Of a DNA stretch of 5,984 bases, positions 5,771-5,984 are shown piece after piece. Where the stretch lies: positions 1-5,984 of the forward strand of contig JAFDJC010000251.1 of assembly GCA_019307665.1 (NCBI GenBank). The letters run 5' to 3'. The notes below the pieces were generated by a model that searched no databases, had not been told where the DNA came from, and saw only the letters and a list, made by a program, of their open reading frames with translations. The number at the start of each line of letters is the position of its first letter. Position 1 is the first letter of the stretch. The position numbers and the translations under genes were made by a program. This DNA is from Deltaproteobacteria bacterium (GTDB lineage: Bacteria; Desulfobacterota; Desulfobacteria; Desulfobacterales; SURF-7).

Positions 5771-5984
5771 ATGGCAAAAAGAACCAAGTATCTCACATTT
5801 GTAACTGTTCTCATCATACTGCTGTTATGCAGTATATTTGTATTTGCCCGAATTAACGGACAATCTATCGATGAAGCGGGCGTGGCCGGAAAAGGAATGC
5901 CGACGGGAGTTCGTGCAATCCCTGTAGTTACAGCTCCGGTATCCATACGCAATTTTGAAAAAAGGCTTGTGGTTCAAGGCAATC
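5771..5984 (+). CDS. RND efflux periplasmic adaptor (HlyD/AcrA family), N-terminal fragment
   Basis: 71 codons from ATG 5771 to the window edge; the rest lies outside. A short basic start (MAKRTKY) leads into one hydrophobic segment (about 8-26, LTFVTVLIILLLCSIFVFA), a membrane anchor or uncleaved signal. A Gly-rich linker follows, then VRAIPVVTAPVSIRNFEKRL (48-67), the strand that typically opens the membrane-fusion-protein fold (V-x-V-x-x-A/V near a tri-partite pump adaptor start). AAAAGGA ends 10 bases before the ATG. It follows tetR by 35 bases in the same direction and would be co-transcribed; an RND pump gene is expected next. The call rests on the N-terminus and the tetR context only. 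Confidence 0.75.
   Translation, partial: MAKRTKYLTFVTVLIILLLCSIFVFARINGQSIDEAGVAGKGMPTGVRAIPVVTAPVSIRNFEKRLVVQGN

Overview
The window looks like a chromosomal stretch from a Gram-negative bacterium of moderate GC content. A tentative placement is Desulfobacterota (a sulfate-reducing 'deltaproteobacterium'). This rests on a sigma-54-type promoter, a lipoprotein, an RND-type efflux adaptor, a UPF0014/FetB permease and a membrane-anchored rhodanese paired with a DoxX/MauE protein. It is inference: no marker gene is present. No RNA gene, insertion sequence, CRISPR array or phage gene was seen.

Left part (1-1473, all on the minus strand): a likely three-gene operon read right to left. It consists of a universal stress protein, a membrane-anchored rhodanese-fold protein with Gly where the catalytic Cys is expected, and a DoxX/MauE-type membrane protein cut by the window edge. 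The last two genes overlap by ATGA. Upstream, the 565-base gap (1474-2038) holds a good sigma-54 (-24/-12) promoter pointing at the operon, two inverted repeats placed like activator sites, a further near-palindrome, and an extended -10 promoter pointing the other way.

Middle (2039-3504): a plus-strand gene for an exported MORN-repeat protein faces a minus-strand gene for a small DUF4156-like lipoprotein. Between their ends lie four short tandem ACTTTAG repeats.

Right part (3650-5984): a minus-strand fetA-fetB pair (ABC-type iron exporter family). fetB is intact, but fetA has lost about 80 bp covering the ABC signature and Walker B, which also shifts the frame, so it should be a pseudogene. 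Divergent from it is a TetR/AcrR regulator followed 35 bases later by the start of an HlyD/AcrA-type efflux adaptor. The tetR promoter is near consensus and carries two operator-like palindromes of the same TGAA-N6-TTCA form, exactly 20 bp apart, which suggests autoregulation of tetR and the efflux genes.

No wholly new system stands out. The most informative points are the disrupted fetA, the sigma-54 control region of the stress/redox operon, the double TetR operator and the Cys-less rhodanese coupled to DoxX.
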